A DNA stretch of 64,000 nucleotides from Mesorhizobium huakuii (GTDB taxonomy: Bacteria > Pseudomonadota > Alphaproteobacteria > Rhizobiales > Rhizobiaceae): NCBI RefSeq assembly GCF_030160235.1, contig NZ_BSNY01000019.1, positions 1-64,000 on the forward strand, read 5' to 3'. The translations under genes and the position numbers were made by a program. Positions within the stretch are counted from its first letter, which is position 1, and the number at the start of each line of letters is the position of its first letter. The notes beneath the pieces were generated by a model. The model was not told the origin of the DNA, did no database searches, and worked only from the letters and a program-made list of their open reading frames with translations. Below, piece by piece: positions 1-9,623 of the stretch.

Positions 1-635
1 CCCTGCTCGAACAGCTTCAGCACCTGGTCGTCCGACATCGGCTTCACAGCAGGAGCGGGAGCCTCAGGAGCCACCGCTGGGACTTCCTTGGCTCCGCCCT
101 TGGCAACCGCCGCGTCAATATCAGCCTTGACCACACGGCCATAAGGGCCGGTGCCGATGATGCTGGCAAGGGCAAGACCTGCCTCACGGGCCAAACGTCG
201 GGCAAGCGGTGTCGCGCGTGCTCGACCTTCACCCTCCCCCTTGTGGGGAGGGTCGGCCGGCCTTCCGGCCGAGGTGGGGGGCAGCGCGGTGGGTTCACCC
301 CCACCCGCCCCTGCGGCGCGACCTCCCCCATCGAAGGCGGAGATGGGAGATTCGACCTTCACCGGCTCAGCACTTACACCAGTCCCATAAACCTCATCGT
401 CGGCATAAATCCACGCAACCGGCGCGCCGACGGGAATGTCGACGCCTTCCTTGCCGGTGACGTCGCGCAGCACGCCGCTGGCCGGCGCATCGATCTCCAT
501 CGCCGCCTTGTCGGTCTCGATCTCGAACAGCACATCGCCCTTCTTGACCCGGGCGCCTTCCTCGGCGAACCAGCGCGAAATCTGTCCGGTCGCCATGTCC
601 ATGTCGACCTTGGGAAGAATGACTTCGGTCGGCAT
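1..635 (-). CDS. 2-oxo-acid/acetoin dehydrogenase E2 (dihydrolipoamide acyltransferase), cut by window edge
   Basis: The first 211 residues are visible and the frame is open to base 1. The N-terminal lipoyl domain (about 1-80) carries the lipoylated lysine near residue 43 in an ETDKA motif. A peripheral E3/E1-binding domain follows at about 141-178 (ATPLARRLARE, then GTGPYGRV). The catalytic acyltransferase domain lies outside the window. E2 moves the acyl group from E1 to CoA in the cytosol. The start lies 3 bases beyond the E1-beta stop, so it is the fourth gene of a minus-strand operon. The linker between the two domains (about 98-139) is encoded largely by a palindromic repeat and is Gly/Pro/Arg-rich, unlike usual Ala/Pro linkers. 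Pyruvate, acetoin or a branched 2-oxo acid are all possible substrates. Confidence 0.88.
   Translation of the reverse strand, partial: MPTEVILPKVDMDMATGQISRWFAEEGARVKKGDVLFEIETDKAAMEIDAPASGVLRDVTGKEGVDIPVGAPVAWIYADDEVYGTGVSAEPVKVESPISAFDGGGRAAGAGGGEPTALPPTSAGRPADPPHKGEGEGRARATPLARRLAREAGLALASIIGTGPYGRVVKADIDAAVAKGGAKEVPAVAPEAPAPAVKPMSDDQVLKLFEQ
222..363. repeat. palindromic repeat inside the E2 coding sequence
   Basis: Two adjacent perfect hairpins lie here: a 9-bp arm pair at 231-239/245-253 (ACCCTCCCC / GGGGAGGGT) and an 8-bp pair at 253-260/265-272 (TCGGCCGG / CCGGCCGA). A 12-bp direct repeat, TCGACCTTCACC, flanks the block at 222-233 and 352-363. The repeat distance is 130 bp, not a multiple of three, so a single clean insertion with target duplication does not fully explain the intact frame. 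The hairpins look like the REP-type elements common between genes in rhizobia. Confidence 0.75.
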
Positions 636-638
636 GTC

Positions 639-1637
639 TCAGCGAACCCCTTTCACGAGGTCGCGCGCGGCGCTGATGATGTCGGGAACCTGCGGCACCG
701 TGGCTTTTTCGAGCTCCGGATTGTAGGGGATCGGCGTCTCGGCGCCGCCCAGCCGCACGATCGGCGCATCGAGATAGTCGAACGCCTCGCTCTCGGCGAT
801 CATCGCGCTAACCTCGGCGCCGATGCCCAGCGTCTTGACCGCTTCGTAGACGCACATCAGCCGCGAGGTCTTCTTGACGCTGTCGATGACGGTCTGCTTG
901 TCCATTGGCCGGATGGTCCGGAGGTCGACGACTTCGACGTCGATACTTTCGGCTTCCAGCGCGGCGGCGGCGTCGAGCGCCTTCTGCACCATGATCGAGG
1001 TGGCGACGATGGTGAGGTCGCGGCCCTCGCGGCGGATGTCGGCCTTGCCGATCGGCACCGTGTAATAGCCTTCAGGCACCGGACCCTTCATCTTGTAGAG
1101 CAGCTTGTGCTCGAAGATCATCACCGGATCGGGATCGGCGACCGCCGCCAGGAGCATGCCCTTGGCATCATAGGGCGTCGCCGGCTGGATGACCTTCAGC
1201 CCTGGCACATGGCCAAGCCAGGCTTCCAGGCTCTGGCTGTGCTGGGCCGCCGCACCCGTGCCCGAGCCGGCGGGAAAACGCATCACCACGGGAACCGAAA
1301 CCTCGCCGCCCAGCATGAAGCGCATCTTGGCCGCCTGGTTGACGATCTGCTCCATGGCGAGCGTGGCGAAATCGGAAAACTGGAACTCGAAGATCGGCCG
1401 CATGCCGGTGAGCGCGGCGCCAACGGCGACGCCCGCCCCACCCAGCTCCGAAATCGGCGTGTCGATCACCCGCTCGGTACCATAACGCTCGACCAGATCG
1501 CCGGTGACCTGGAACGCGCCGCCATAGACGCCGATATCCTCGCCCATCAGGAAGACGCGTTCGTCCATGTCCATGGCGATCGCCATGGCTTCCTGGATCG
1601 CCTGGGCGTAGCTCAGTTCACGCACCATCGCGTCCAT
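639..1637 (-). CDS. 2-oxo-acid/acetoin dehydrogenase E1 component, beta subunit
   Basis: This 332-aa protein has the full length of the E1-beta family: an N-terminal pyrimidine-binding domain ([10 protein letters not shown] about 31-40, PISELGGAG about 61) and a C-terminal transketolase-like domain (about 200-325). With E1-alpha it forms the thiamine-diphosphate decarboxylase of the complex. Its ATG overlaps the E1-alpha TAA by one base (TAATG), so translation is probably coupled. A second ATG three codons downstream is possible. Family membership is certain; substrate is not. The genes with the SAF oxidoreductase resemble acetoin- or specialised 2-oxo-acid-type complexes more than the housekeeping pdhA-pdhB-pdhC set. 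Confidence 0.9.
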   Translation of the reverse strand: MDAMVRELSYAQAIQEAMAIAMDMDERVFLMGEDIGVYGGAFQVTGDLVERYGTERVIDTPISELGGAGVAVGAALTGMRPIFEFQFSDFATLAMEQIVNQAAKMRFMLGGEVSVPVVMRFPAGSGTGAAAQHSQSLEAWLGHVPGLKVIQPATPYDAKGMLLAAVADPDPVMIFEHKLLYKMKGPVPEGYYTVPIGKADIRREGRDLTIVATSIMVQKALDAAAALEAESIDVEVVDLRTIRPMDKQTVIDSVKKTSRLMCVYEAVKTLGIGAEVSAMIAESEAFDYLDAPIVRLGGAETPIPYNPELEKATVPQVPDIISAARDLVKGVR

Positions 1638-2665
1638 TACGCCTGCTCCGTATACACGTAATTTCCGGTCTCGCTGACGTCAGGCGACGGGCTCGCCTTG
1701 GCGAACTCGATGCCGTCGGCGATCTCCTGCGCCACCCCATTGCGAATGGCCTCGATGCCCTTGTCGTCGATGAAGCCGAATTCGCTCAGCTCGTTCTCGA
1801 ACAACGTGATCGGGTCGCGGTTCGACATCCAGTCCTCGATCTCTTCCTTGGTGCGATAGCGGTTGCGGTCGCTCTTGGAATGGCCGCGATGGCGGTAGGT
1901 CTTGGACTCGATCAGCGTCGGCCCTTCGCCGGCGCGGGCGCGCTCGACGGCCTTGTAGGATGCCTCGGCGACCTCCGAAAAGATGTTGCCGTTGACGATG
2001 ACGCCCGGCATCGAATAGGCGGCGGCGCGGTCGGCGATGTTCTTGACCGCGGTCGAACGGGCTGTCGAGGTCGACATGCCGTAACCGTTGTTTTCGCAGA
2101 CGAAAATGACCGGCAGCTTCCAGACCGCCGCCATGTTGAGCGCCTCGTGGAAGGCACCTTCATTGTTGGCGCCGTCGCCGAAGAAGGAGACGACGACCTT
2201 GCCGGTCTTCATCATCTTGGAGGAGAGTGCCGCGCCGACGGCGATCGGAATGCCGCCGCCGACAATGCCGTTGGCGCCGAGATTGCCCTTGGCGACATCG
2301 GCAATGTGCATCGAGCCACCACGGCCCTTGCAGTAGCCCGTGGTCTTGCCGAAGAACTCGGCGAACATGCGCTTGACCTCGGCGCCCTTGGCGATGCAGT
2401 GGCCATGGCCGCGATGGGTCGAGGTTATCTGGTCATCCTCGCCAAGCGGCATGCAGATGCCCATGGCGCTGGCTTCCTGGCCTATCGACAAATGCATGGT
2501 GCCGTGGATGAGGCCGCGCATGTAGCTCTCTTCCGCGCCCTCTTCGAAGCGGCGGATGAGGTACATCTTGTAGAGCACCTGCTTGAGCTGCTCGGCGCTG
2601 TACTGGCGATAGACGAAAGGCAGGTTGGCGCGACTGTCCGCGACGGCTTTGCTGGCTCCGGCCAT
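1637..2665 (-). CDS. 2-oxo-acid/acetoin dehydrogenase E1 component, alpha subunit
   Basis: This 342-aa protein carries the thiamine-diphosphate motif GDGANNEG ending at ENN about 30 residues on, the family hallmark. It also has the MYLIRRFEE and RGHGH segments typical of E1-alpha. I placed the start at the ATG at 2665 ([12 protein letters not shown]), two bases after the stop of the upstream gene. A longer frame continues upstream but overlaps the SAF gene out of frame. It acts as a heterotetramer with E1-beta, decarboxylating a 2-oxo acid or cleaving acetoin and passing the acyl group to E2 lipoate. Tight spacing on both sides marks one operon. Confidence 0.9.
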   Translation of the reverse strand: MAGASKAVADSRANLPFVYRQYSAEQLKQVLYKMYLIRRFEEGAEESYMRGLIHGTMHLSIGQEASAMGICMPLGEDDQITSTHRGHGHCIAKGAEVKRMFAEFFGKTTGYCKGRGGSMHIADVAKGNLGANGIVGGGIPIAVGAALSSKMMKTGKVVVSFFGDGANNEGAFHEALNMAAVWKLPVIFVCENNGYGMSTSTARSTAVKNIADRAAAYSMPGVIVNGNIFSEVAEASYKAVERARAGEGPTLIESKTYRHRGHSKSDRNRYRTKEEIEDWMSNRDPITLFENELSEFGFIDDKGIEAIRNGVAQEIADGIEFAKASPSPDVSETGNYVYTEQA

Positions 2666-2667
2666 GA

Positions 2668-3996
2668 TCAGGCTCCCACGGTTCCGTAGACGAGCTTGTC
2701 CTGGCGGGCGCGCAGTTCGGCGATCTTGGAGCCCGGGGCAGGCGCCGCATTGGCATAGGTGATGAGTTCGCCCTTCTTGATCGGCGCGGTCACCGACCCG
2801 CCCTGCAGCAAACCGCAGGGAATGGCCTTGGCGGCATGCGCTTCCGGCGCCGTCATGATCCAGGCGCGGTAGCAATATTCGCCGATCGCATCGAGTTTTT
2901 CGCCCGGCTGCATGTCCTTCTTGGCCACGGCGGCGACTTCGGCCACGGGCTTGGCCAGCGGCACCATGTCGGCCTTGCCGTAGAGCACGACGCGGGCGCA
3001 GGTTAGCGGCACTTCGAGCGAGGTCAGGTGATAGGGGCGGTGGAAGGTGAAATACGGACCCTTGCCCATCTTCAGATCTTCCATGCGCTCCGAAATGCGC
3101 GGATGCGACATGTCGGCGACGACGAAGACGCCGGGCGCCACGCCCTTGCCGATAGAATAGTCGACGACGCCGACCCTGGACAGCACGCCGCCATCCTTTT
3201 CAGGCACCAGCACTTTCGAGAGCTCCTCTAGCGTCGCCGCCGGGCCGTGCATGCCGGCCTTGTCAGGCACCAGCCCGGTGGCATTGGCGATCGCCGCCAT
3301 CTCGACCATGGTCTTCGAGCCGTCGACGAATTCGACCAGCATGCGCACATTCATGTGCCGGCGCCTGGCCTCTTCCTCATAAGCGGGCGGCGTGGCGTCG
3401 ATGTTGAGCGGGTTGTTCTTGCCCTTGCCGGCGGCGACGATCGGATGGCCCATGGCCGAGACGAATTCGATCAGCTCCATACAGGAGGACGGCTCGTCGC
3501 CGGCGCCGAGCGAATAGGTGACGCCGAGCCGGTCGGCCTCGCTCTTCAGATAGGCGCCGATGGTGACGTCGGCCTCGACATTCATCATCACCAGGTGCTT
3601 GCCGTGTTCCATGGCGCGCAGGCCGATCTCGGCGCCGACGGCGGGAACGCCGGTCGCGTCGATGACCACGTCGATCAGCTCATTGTTGATGACCAGGCTG
3701 GCGTCGTTGGTGACCGCCACCTTGCCGGCCTCCATGGCGGCCGTCATCGCCGAGGCGTTCGACACCTCGCGCGCATGGCCGGTTTCCTGGAAGGCGATGT
3801 CCACCGCCCTGCTGGCGGCCGGCAGATTCAGTTCCGAGATCGCCCCGATCTCGATGCCGGACATATGGGCGACGCGGGTGACGATGTCGGTTCCCATCTC
3901 GCCGGAGCCGATCAGGCCGATGCGGATGGGCTTGCCCGACTTGCCGCGCTCATCGAGATCGCGGGCAAGGCCCGTCAACGAAATATTGGAAGCCAT
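2668..3996 (-). CDS. NAD(P)-binding oxidoreductase with C-terminal SAF domain
   Basis: 442 aa. An N-terminal Rossmann fold shows GLIGSGEMG at about 29-37, as in homoserine-dehydrogenase-like proteins. A C-terminal SAF domain (about 340-430) contains KKDMQPGEKLD and KKGELITYANA. I preferred the ATG at 3996 (MASNISL) because a GGGAGGA site sits about 10 bases upstream. An ATG three codons earlier is too close to that site. This is the first gene of the operon leading into E1-alpha. The coupling suggests it makes, or channels, the substrate for the dehydrogenase complex, perhaps in branched-sugar or polyol catabolism, but the reaction is unknown to me. Confidence 0.75.
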   Translation of the reverse strand: MASNISLTGLARDLDERGKSGKPIRIGLIGSGEMGTDIVTRVAHMSGIEIGAISELNLPAASRAVDIAFQETGHAREVSNASAMTAAMEAGKVAVTNDASLVINNELIDVVIDATGVPAVGAEIGLRAMEHGKHLVMMNVEADVTIGAYLKSEADRLGVTYSLGAGDEPSSCMELIEFVSAMGHPIVAAGKGKNNPLNIDATPPAYEEEARRRHMNVRMLVEFVDGSKTMVEMAAIANATGLVPDKAGMHGPAATLEELSKVLVPEKDGGVLSRVGVVDYSIGKGVAPGVFVVADMSHPRISERMEDLKMGKGPYFTFHRPYHLTSLEVPLTCARVVLYGKADMVPLAKPVAEVAAVAKKDMQPGEKLDAIGEYCYRAWIMTAPEAHAAKAIPCGLLQGGSVTAPIKKGELITYANAAPAPGSKIAELRARQDKLVYGTVGA

Positions 3997-4325
3997 ACCG
4001 CTCATTCCTCCCACATTGCAGGCTTGTTCATTCGCTTGACGGGTATTGAACATCTGTATTTCTGTCAAGACTAATGTCCAATTCCGCACGCTTTTGGAGA
4101 ACTTTCCAGCACCTCCTTCCGGAGCCCTTTCCGGCGGAGAACCGGACCAGGACCGGTCGCCTCCGCACAACTCCGTGCTTTCAGGGGATCAGGCGGCCGG
4201 CGATGCGGCAGGGCCCTCGATCGACGAGGTTCACGGGGTTCTCGGCTGAGCAATGGAACGCGCGAGGATCGTCATGCGGCGACACCGCGCTCATCGCCGG
4301 GCCGATCACCCATGGCCGGGCGGCG
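3997..4325. other. 329-bp intergenic region before the SAF operon
   Basis: It holds the promoter side of the SAF-E1-E2 operon and the 3' flank of the membrane patatin gene, both on the minus strand. Short GC-rich self-complementary stretches lie around 4115-4165, but I see no T-tract terminator and no convincing small gene. I cannot assign a promoter with confidence. Confidence 0.5.
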
Positions 4326-6896
4326 CTATATCATCGCATCCTGCTGGCGCTGCACGATCTGCGCCACAGCATCGCCAGGCACATTGAGCTCGGTCAGCGC
4401 CTTCCCCACAACGCCCGGCCAGTCCGGAACCGGGCAGTTCTTCAAGCTGGCGAAATGATCCTTGCCCGTGAAAAAATTGCGGGTCGCGTGGAAGCCGAGT
4501 GCGCGATAGACCTCGAACTGTTCCTCGTTGAAGAACTGATCCAGGGTGGTTTGGTGCGGGAACTGCGGATACCGTCTTCGATAATCGCGGATCATGTCGC
4601 TCTCGTCGCCGCTCATGCAGGACTTGATGTAGATCAGGACACCGTGCTCGTTTCCGCCATAGTCGATACGACCGATCGCCACGTGCGGCCCTTGGAACCG
4701 CGCCTCGTCGGTCGAGGCGTTGCCAAGGCTGTCTTCGGTCGCCAGGGCATTGGAGCGACGCAGTTCGGACCATGGCAGATCTATGAGGATGCCGAGATCA
4801 ATTCGCGCATAGCGCTCGACCCGGATGAGCGAGTTGAAGTCGAGCGTCGGGTCCGCTTCCGCGTCAGCAACCACGATGACCTTGCAGCGCCGTTTCAGCA
4901 GTTCATACAGGCCCAGATTGTCGAAATGGCCGCCATCTGTCAGGTAGACGTTGCTCGTCAGTTCATCGACCCTGCCAATCGCCTCCTTGGCAAAGTACCA
5001 AGGCGCGACATTGGCCAGCAATCGCCGCAGGCCGATGCGACCGCGAAGAAATCGCGGATTTGGAAGCCAGTACCCCAGGCGAACATTCAGTACGGCCAGG
5101 CTGAACGTCAGGACCCGGATCGTATTTGCGCCCATATTGGCCGACGCCGCCGCGCCGGAAATGGCCATTGCCGTGCCGAGATTGAGATTGCAGTCAGCAC
5201 GCTCGAGCGAGCTCGTCGTGGCATAGCCAGTTGCCTGGCTGCCGGTGTAGATGGGACTGAAGACGAAGGAATCGGCGCTGCGGCCACGGCGACCGAGATA
5301 GGGCGATCCCTCCAGATTGACTGCGGTGTTGATGAGCAGGTACGGCGAAAACCAGACGGAATCGGCCCAGTTTCCCGGAGATCCGGGCTTGAGCGAAGTC
5401 AATTTGAACTGATCGACATCGGTCGACCGTTTTCGGGCCTGCCTGTCTTTCAGCCGTTTTCTCAAATCGGCAAGGATGTGGCTCTTTTCGGCAAGCTCGT
5501 TCCTGGCACTCTCTTTCAGCTTGTCCAGGCGCCAGAGAAACGCTCTGCTCAAGCGGTCCCGATAGTATCCGTGAAGGGAATTCGCGTTCGGCGTCACCAG
5601 CAGCGACAGGAAGATGAGCACGCCGGCCAGAACCGCATAGCTCGTCCTGGTGCCTCCAATGACTGTATCTCCAGCGCCGATCCCCGCGTAGGAAAGCCCC
5701 AGATAGATGCACCACAGCAATATCGGCACGACCATAGCCAGACAGTAGAGCAGTATCTTTGAGGCGAGATGCCTGGCCGTTCCGGTCCACGAATCGTCGC
5801 CCTTCGAGGCCGCCGCTACGGCAATCAGCTTGTTGCCAAAGGCAGCAAGGGCCGCCGACATGCCGGCAAGCGTGGCCCAGAGCCCTTTGAGAGACGTTGG
5901 GGCGTGGATCAGGATGCAGCCGACCCAGTTGATCTCGGAACAATCTTTTGGCGCCTTGGCCGCATCGAAGAAGCCCGCCAGGACATAGGCCTGAAACTCG
6001 AAGAAGGCGATAAGCAGGCAGACGAGGAAGAAGAGCGCAAAGATCCTGCTGGCCATTTCTCGCTCGACAAGCGTCGTCACGCGGTCGGTCCGGCTGGAAG
6101 GCCGAAAGGCAAATATCGAATAGCCGATCTGGACGAGTCCCAGGACCACTGCCATCAGGATCGACCAATAAAACACGTTCCCTGAATTCTGGGTCAGCCT
6201 GTGAAGAATGGGGAGCCGCAGCGACGTTTCGGTCGGATTGATCAGGATGGTCAACCAGGCGAGCGTCAATAGCGCGGCCAGGAAGATCATCGCGTTGATC
6301 AGCAGCCCACGCATCACCACCACGAGGCCGACGACGACGTCGATCGTTCCCTTCGGCGCCAGATAGTTGGAATAGTCCCGGATGTGCTGCGTCTCGAGGG
6401 TTTCAGGACCGCCGAGCGTGCTTGTGAACGGAAACTCGCCATTGGTCTGCATCAGCCCGGCGACCAGCGACGTGCCAATGTAGCCGCCTCCGGAAACCGT
6501 CGACATGTAGTCGATATTCTCGAACACATTCGGCCGGTCCTTTTCCGTGATGGACTCCAGCGCCTGCAGCACCCCCATGCAAAATGCCGCTGAACGAATG
6601 CCACCGCCCGAGCACGCCAGACCAGTCAGGTCGCGGTCCGTCTTGACCACGGGATAGAGGTTGCCGCGTTCGTCTTCTTTGTCCGCCCCTGCCACATTGA
6701 CTTGGGCGGAGGGCTTGGCGGCTGGCCCCTTCACGGTCTCAATGTCCGGCGCGCGTCTGGCCGCAACCAGTTCCCGGCGCCGTGTGACAACCGAGGCCTC
6801 GGCGGTCATAACCTCATAGAACGAGATGGGCGAAGCTTCCTCGGTATCGCGGGGCATGGCACTCTCGGCGCGCAGGATTGCGCTACGGTTGCACAA
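4326..6896 (-). CDS. large membrane-embedded patatin/cPLA2-like lipase
   Basis: 856 aa. The patatin-type elements are split by membrane helices: oxyanion loop GGGIRSAAF at about 97-105, nucleophile region STVSGGGY with Ser near 135, and the Asp of the Ser-Asp dyad in TDGGHFDN near 654. The first Gly of the usual GxSxG elbow is Thr here. Six to seven hydrophobic segments lie between about 185 and 470, followed by a charged basic stretch. A TTG start is preferred because TTAGGAG lies 4 bases upstream; an ATG 13 codons on (6857) is weaker. The likely role is phospholipid or acyl-ester hydrolysis at the inner membrane. It stands alone, not next to nucleotide-cyclase defence genes. Confidence 0.75.
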   Translation of the reverse strand: MCNRSAILRAESAMPRDTEEASPISFYEVMTAEASVVTRRRELVAARRAPDIETVKGPAAKPSAQVNVAGADKEDERGNLYPVVKTDRDLTGLACSGGGIRSAAFCMGVLQALESITEKDRPNVFENIDYMSTVSGGGYIGTSLVAGLMQTNGEFPFTSTLGGPETLETQHIRDYSNYLAPKGTIDVVVGLVVVMRGLLINAMIFLAALLTLAWLTILINPTETSLRLPILHRLTQNSGNVFYWSILMAVVLGLVQIGYSIFAFRPSSRTDRVTTLVEREMASRIFALFFLVCLLIAFFEFQAYVLAGFFDAAKAPKDCSEINWVGCILIHAPTSLKGLWATLAGMSAALAAFGNKLIAVAAASKGDDSWTGTARHLASKILLYCLAMVVPILLWCIYLGLSYAGIGAGDTVIGGTRTSYAVLAGVLIFLSLLVTPNANSLHGYYRDRLSRAFLWRLDKLKESARNELAEKSHILADLRKRLKDRQARKRSTDVDQFKLTSLKPGSPGNWADSVWFSPYLLINTAVNLEGSPYLGRRGRSADSFVFSPIYTGSQATGYATTSSLERADCNLNLGTAMAISGAAASANMGANTIRVLTFSLAVLNVRLGYWLPNPRFLRGRIGLRRLLANVAPWYFAKEAIGRVDELTSNVYLTDGGHFDNLGLYELLKRRCKVIVVADAEADPTLDFNSLIRVERYARIDLGILIDLPWSELRRSNALATEDSLGNASTDEARFQGPHVAIGRIDYGGNEHGVLIYIKSCMSGDESDMIRDYRRRYPQFPHQTTLDQFFNEEQFEVYRALGFHATRNFFTGKDHFASLKNCPVPDWPGVVGKALTELNVPGDAVAQIVQRQQDAMI

Positions 6897-6970
6897 GATG
6901 CTCCTAAAACACGACGAATGACATGGCGCGATGGCGCTATCGCGTCCTTGCCCCCTCTGTTGGCGGCATA

Positions 6971-7729
6971 CTATCCGGCGACGGGAAAATCGTGGAAATG
7001 CACGGTCACCCCCTCCGCGTCGATGAAGATCACGGCATAGGCGGGCGGCTCGTGACCCAGGCTCCAGCTCCGCGAAAAATCGAGCGCGGTCTGATGGTTG
7101 GTGCTGCGCAGCGTGCTGACGGGAATCCCGCGCCAGCTGCCGGCGATCGGCCGATGGACGTGGCCGGCGAAGATGTGACGGACATTGCCGTGTCGCGACA
7201 GGACGTCATGGAACGCATCGGCGTCGGCAAGCCTGACCTCGTCGAGGTCAGGCATGTGTATCCGAAACGGCGGGTGGTGCATGAACAGGAAGACCGGCCG
7301 GGCCCCCGCCTCTTGCAGCCGTTCATCGAGCCAGTCGAGCCGCGCGGCGCACAGCCTGCCCTCGACATGGCCGCTGTCCAGCGTGTCGAGCAGGATCAGC
7401 CGGCCCTCGCTGCCATCGAACACGCTCTGCACGAACCCTTGGTCGGCCGGAGCGTCGGGAAACATTTCAAGGAAGAGCGCCCGGTCGTCATGATTGCCGA
7501 GCATCAGCCGGCAGGGCGGCGAAAACTGCGCCAGCCTGTCGCGCAACGCCACATAGGCCGCCCGCTCGCCATCATTGGTCAGGTCGCCTGAGATCACCAC
7601 CAGTTCGGCATCGGCGTGGTTCTTGCCGATGTCGGCAAGGCAGGCCTCCAGCCTTGCCAGCGGATCGGAGCCGTAGAGGCGGCCACCCGGCGTCATCAGA
7701 TGCGGATCGGAGAGCTGGATGATTTTCAT
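6971..7729 (-). CDS. metallophosphoesterase, cyclic-nucleotide/glycerophosphodiester phosphodiesterase type
   Basis: 252 aa with the complete calcineurin-like dimetal set in order: SDPHL (about 7-11), SGD, GNHD (about 77-80), MHHPP and GHVH. This pattern and length fit the class III cyclic-nucleotide phosphodiesterase/GpdQ group (CpdA-like). It would hydrolyse phosphodiesters such as cAMP or glycerophosphodiesters in the cytosol. I used the ATG at 7729 (MKIIQLSDP), which places the first metal motif at the usual distance. It lies 70 bases downstream of bdhA on the same strand and could be co-transcribed. Substrate cannot be read from sequence. Confidence 0.82.
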   Translation of the reverse strand: MKIIQLSDPHLMTPGGRLYGSDPLARLEACLADIGKNHADAELVVISGDLTNDGERAAYVALRDRLAQFSPPCRLMLGNHDDRALFLEMFPDAPADQGFVQSVFDGSEGRLILLDTLDSGHVEGRLCAARLDWLDERLQEAGARPVFLFMHHPPFRIHMPDLDEVRLADADAFHDVLSRHGNVRHIFAGHVHRPIAGSWRGIPVSTLRSTNHQTALDFSRSWSLGHEPPAYAVIFIDAEGVTVHFHDFPVAG

Positions 7730-7799
7730 GGACCTGACCGTACCCTTCCCGCCGGCGCGCTTGGCGCCAGCCAGAAAACGCAACGCCTCGATTGCACCT

Positions 7800-8588
7800 C
7801 TACTGTGCCGTCCAGCCACCGTCCATCGGCAAGGTCGTGCCGGTGATCTGCCTGGCCGCATCCGAGCACAGGAACAGCGTCAGCGCGGCAAGTTCCTCGA
7901 CGGTGACGAATTCCTTCGTCGGCTGCGCGGCCAGAAGCACGTCATGCTTGACCTGTTCCTCGGTCATGCCGCGCGCCTTCATCGTGTCGGGGATCTGCTT
8001 CTCCACCAGCGGCGTCCAGACGTAGCCGGGCGCGATGGCGTTGACGGTGATGCCGTCCTGCGCCACTTCCAGCGCCACCGTCTTGGTCAACCCTGCAATG
8101 CCGTGCTTGGCCGAGACATAGGCCGACTTGAACGGCGAGGCGACCAGCGCGTGCGCCGACGCCGTGTTGATGATGCGGCCCCATTTGCGCGCCTTCATGC
8201 CCGGCACCGCCGCCTTGATGGCATAGAAGGCCGCCAGAAGATTGATGCGGATGATGGCTTCCCATTTGTCGTCGGGAAATTCCTCGATCGGCGCGACATG
8301 CTGGATGCCGGCATTGTTGACCAGGATGTCGAGGCTGCCGAACGCCGCTTCGGCGTCATGCACCATGGCGCTCACCGCCGCACCATCCATCATGTTGGCG
8401 TCGGAGTAGCGGCACCTGACGCCGTAATCCCTCTCGATGCCCGCGCGCTCCTGCTCGATGGCCGCGGGATCGCCAAGACCATTGATGGTGACGTTGGCGC
8501 CATCGGCGGCGAAGGCGCGGGCGATGGCCAGGCCGATACCGCTGGTCGAGCCGGTGACGAGGGCATTCTTCGAAGACAGGGAACCCAT
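7800..8588 (-). CDS. bdhA: D-3-hydroxybutyrate dehydrogenase (SDR family)
   Basis: 262 aa. Classical short-chain dehydrogenase: TGSTSGIG nucleotide-binding motif at 12-19, NNAG at about 91-94, and the Ser144, Tyr157, Lys161 catalytic triad. Signature stretches such as HVAPIEEFP, SAHALVASPFKSAY, PGYVWTPLVEKQIPD and the C-terminal DGGWTAQ are those of BdhA. It interconverts D-3-hydroxybutyrate and acetoacetate with NAD, the last step of polyhydroxybutyrate breakdown. It is divergent from an acetoacetate decarboxylase, so acetoacetate is the shared metabolite of this locus. The 246-bp gap between them holds both promoters. Confidence 0.93.
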   Translation of the reverse strand: MGSLSSKNALVTGSTSGIGLAIARAFAADGANVTINGLGDPAAIEQERAGIERDYGVRCRYSDANMMDGAAVSAMVHDAEAAFGSLDILVNNAGIQHVAPIEEFPDDKWEAIIRINLLAAFYAIKAAVPGMKARKWGRIINTASAHALVASPFKSAYVSAKHGIAGLTKTVALEVAQDGITVNAIAPGYVWTPLVEKQIPDTMKARGMTEEQVKHDVLLAAQPTKEFVTVEELAALTLFLCSDAARQITGTTLPMDGGWTAQ

Positions 8589-8834
8589 GGTGATCTCACG
8601 AGAGGAGGGAGGGGAATGAGAGCATATAATTGTGCGTCGCAACATGACAATGACAGAGCCATGTGTCGGTGCGATTACAGGCTGACGACAGCGCCGGCAC
8701 GGCCTCGCCCGCTGCGAAAACCACGGTCGTTTGGCTGACACGGCAATGTCATGGTGCCGTGCAACATAATCGGTTGCGCATTCGCGCGGTCATTCCTGAA
8801 CCAAATTCATCCGACTAAACCTTGGGGGTGCAGC

Positions 8835-9623
8835 TTGGAAATCGCCGATGTCGTGAAGCGCGCCTATGCGATGCCGCTGACCAACCCGTCCTTCCCGCCC
8901 GGTCCCTACCGTTTCTTCGATCGCGAATACATCATCATCACCTATCGCACCACGCGCGAGGCGCTGGAGGCCGTCGTGCCGGCGCCGCTGGAGATCGACG
9001 AGCCGCTGGTCAAGTACGAATTCATCCGCATGCCCGACTCGACCGGCTTCGGCGACTACACCGAGACCGGCCAGATCATCCCGGTGAAGTACAAGGGCCA
9101 GCATGGCGGCTACGTCCATTCCATGTATCTCGACGACGACGCCCCTATCGCCGGCGGCCGCGAATTGTGGGGCTTTCCGAAGAAACTGGCCAATCCCAAG
9201 ATCGTCCATGAAGGCGAGGTGATCGTCGGCACGCTGCATTATGGCAGCGTCCTGTGCGCCACCGGCACGATGGGTTACAAGCACCGGGAAGCCGATCACG
9301 ATTCCGTGCTCGCCGCGCTCGCCGCGCCCAATTTCCTGATCAAGATCATCCCGCATGTCGACGGCGGCCCGCGCATCTGCGAGCTGGTGCGCTACTACCT
9401 CACCGACATCACGCTGAAGGAAGCCTGGACGGCGCCCGCGGCACTCGACCTGCGGCCCCATGTCATGGCCGACGTGGCGAAGCTGCCGGTGCTCGACATC
9501 GTATCCGCCGTCCATTTCAAGGCCGATTTGACGCTTGGGTTGGGCGAGGTCGTCCACGACTATCTCGCCGATCACAGCCGGCTCGCAACCAGCACAACCC
9601 AGCCGGAGAAAATTCGTGCTTGA
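8835..9623 (+). CDS. adc: acetoacetate decarboxylase
   Basis: 262 aa of the ADC fold: [20 protein letters not shown] near the N terminus and [13 protein letters not shown] with the paired lysines at about 116-117, one of which forms the Schiff base. It converts acetoacetate to acetone and CO2. I chose the TTG at 8835 because a GGGGGT site lies 6 bases upstream and because family members start at this point; the first in-frame ATG would remove conserved sequence. It overlaps the following patatin gene by 8 bases. Together with bdhA it forms a ketone-body branch next to polyhydroxybutyrate metabolism. Confidence 0.9.
   Translation: MEIADVVKRAYAMPLTNPSFPPGPYRFFDREYIIITYRTTREALEAVVPAPLEIDEPLVKYEFIRMPDSTGFGDYTETGQIIPVKYKGQHGGYVHSMYLDDDAPIAGGRELWGFPKKLANPKIVHEGEVIVGTLHYGSVLCATGTMGYKHREADHDSVLAALAAPNFLIKIIPHVDGGPRICELVRYYLTDITLKEAWTAPAALDLRPHVMADVAKLPVLDIVSAVHFKADLTLGLGEVVHDYLADHSRLATSTTQPEKIRA

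Noticed and set aside
4071-4253. 60-codon frame in the gap before the SAF gene
   Set aside because: No ribosome-binding site, Arg/Pro-rich content, and it overlaps a promoter region.
4326-6896. Patatin as effector of an anti-phage nucleotide-signalling system
   Set aside because: No nucleotidyltransferase or accessory defence gene is adjacent, and the membrane architecture differs from the soluble effectors.
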